Assembly: GCA_019116185.1 (NCBI GenBank) | Contig: DXCD01000033.1 | Coordinates: 1 to 6,912, forward strand | Direction of reading: 5' to 3' | Length of the DNA: 6,912 nucleotides | Source: Candidatus Mediterraneibacter stercorigallinarum | Lineage (GTDB): Bacteria; Bacillota; Clostridia; Lachnospirales; Lachnospiraceae | Shown: positions 6,750 to 6,912 of the stretch, in pieces | How the letters are laid out: each line of letters starts with the position of its first letter | How positions within the stretch are numbered: position 1 is the stretch's first letter | Made by a program: the position numbers and the translations under genes | The notes under the pieces: model-generated | Database searches by the model: none | Seen by the model: the letters and a program-made list of their open reading frames with translations, nothing else | What the model was told of the DNA's origin: nothing

Positions 6750-6912
6750 ATGGAAAATACGGACAGCATTTGGGGATTTATAGGCATCGTTGTATTTGCC
6801 TGCGGGATTTACGCACTCTATTCTTATGTGAAGATGAAAAAAGACGGGGAGATCAATGCATCAATTCTTCTTGGTAAAGAGTATATGTATAAAAAGTGTA
6901 AAAATAAAGAAG
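6750..6912 (+). CDS. Small membrane protein of unknown function (3' end outside the window)
   Basis: An ATG at 6750, 7 bases after a GGAGA ribosome binding site (6738-6742) that begins right after the thrC stop, opens a frame that runs without a stop to the right edge (54 complete codons). Residues 1-7 are polar and acidic (MENTDSI). Residues 8-27 form one clear hydrophobic membrane segment (IWGFIGIVVFACGIYALYSY in outline). A basic, charged stretch follows (VKMKKDGEIN), then SILLGKEYMYKKCKNKE. The positive charges after the helix suggest the N-terminus is outside and this part is cytoplasmic. I do not recognise a named family; similar short conserved hypothetical membrane proteins occur in Lachnospiraceae, from memory. 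Close spacing to thrC indicates co-transcription but not shared function. Confidence 0.75.
   Translation, partial: MENTDSIWGFIGIVVFACGIYALYSYVKMKKDGEINASILLGKEYMYKKCKNKE

Overview
The window looks like ordinary chromosomal amino-acid metabolism DNA from a Gram-positive anaerobe of the Clostridia, most likely a Lachnospiraceae-type gut bacterium. This is inferred from the protein flavour (LeuC2/LeuD pair, archaeal/fungal-type Asd, long-form threonine synthase, NhaC-type carrier), the strong AGGAGG-type ribosome binding sites and the roughly balanced base composition. I did not identify a species. All seven genes lie on the + strand, packed with short gaps.

Layout: (1) the 3' part of argH (argininosuccinate lyase), cut by the left edge; (2) asd, aspartate-semialdehyde dehydrogenase, 32 bases downstream; (3) an 87-base gap holding a compact inverted-repeat element with interleaved arms, followed by a strong ribosome binding site; (4) leuC and leuD, the two subunits of 3-isopropylmalate dehydratase, directly abutting; (5) a gap with a terminator-like hairpin; (6) an NhaC-family ion/solute carrier; (7) a gap with a good extended -10 promoter and an inverted repeat at the predicted transcription start; (8) thrC, threonine synthase; (9) the beginning of a small membrane protein of unknown function, cut by the right edge and closely coupled to thrC.

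The genes serve connected pathways. Asd makes aspartate semialdehyde, the branch point to lysine, methionine and threonine. ThrC completes threonine. LeuCD performs the isomerisation step of leucine synthesis, and ArgH the last step of arginine synthesis. The partner genes (leuA, leuB, hom, thrB, lysC) are not in the window. The carrier between leuD and thrC may move an amino acid or organic acid, or simply exchange Na+ and H+; the sequence does not decide.

I found no mobile-element gene, CRISPR array, tRNA, rRNA, phage gene or toxin-antitoxin pair, and no convincing novel multi-gene system. The signals worth a second look are in the intergenic DNA: the interleaved repeat before leuC, the hairpin before the carrier gene, and the dyad around the thrC start site.
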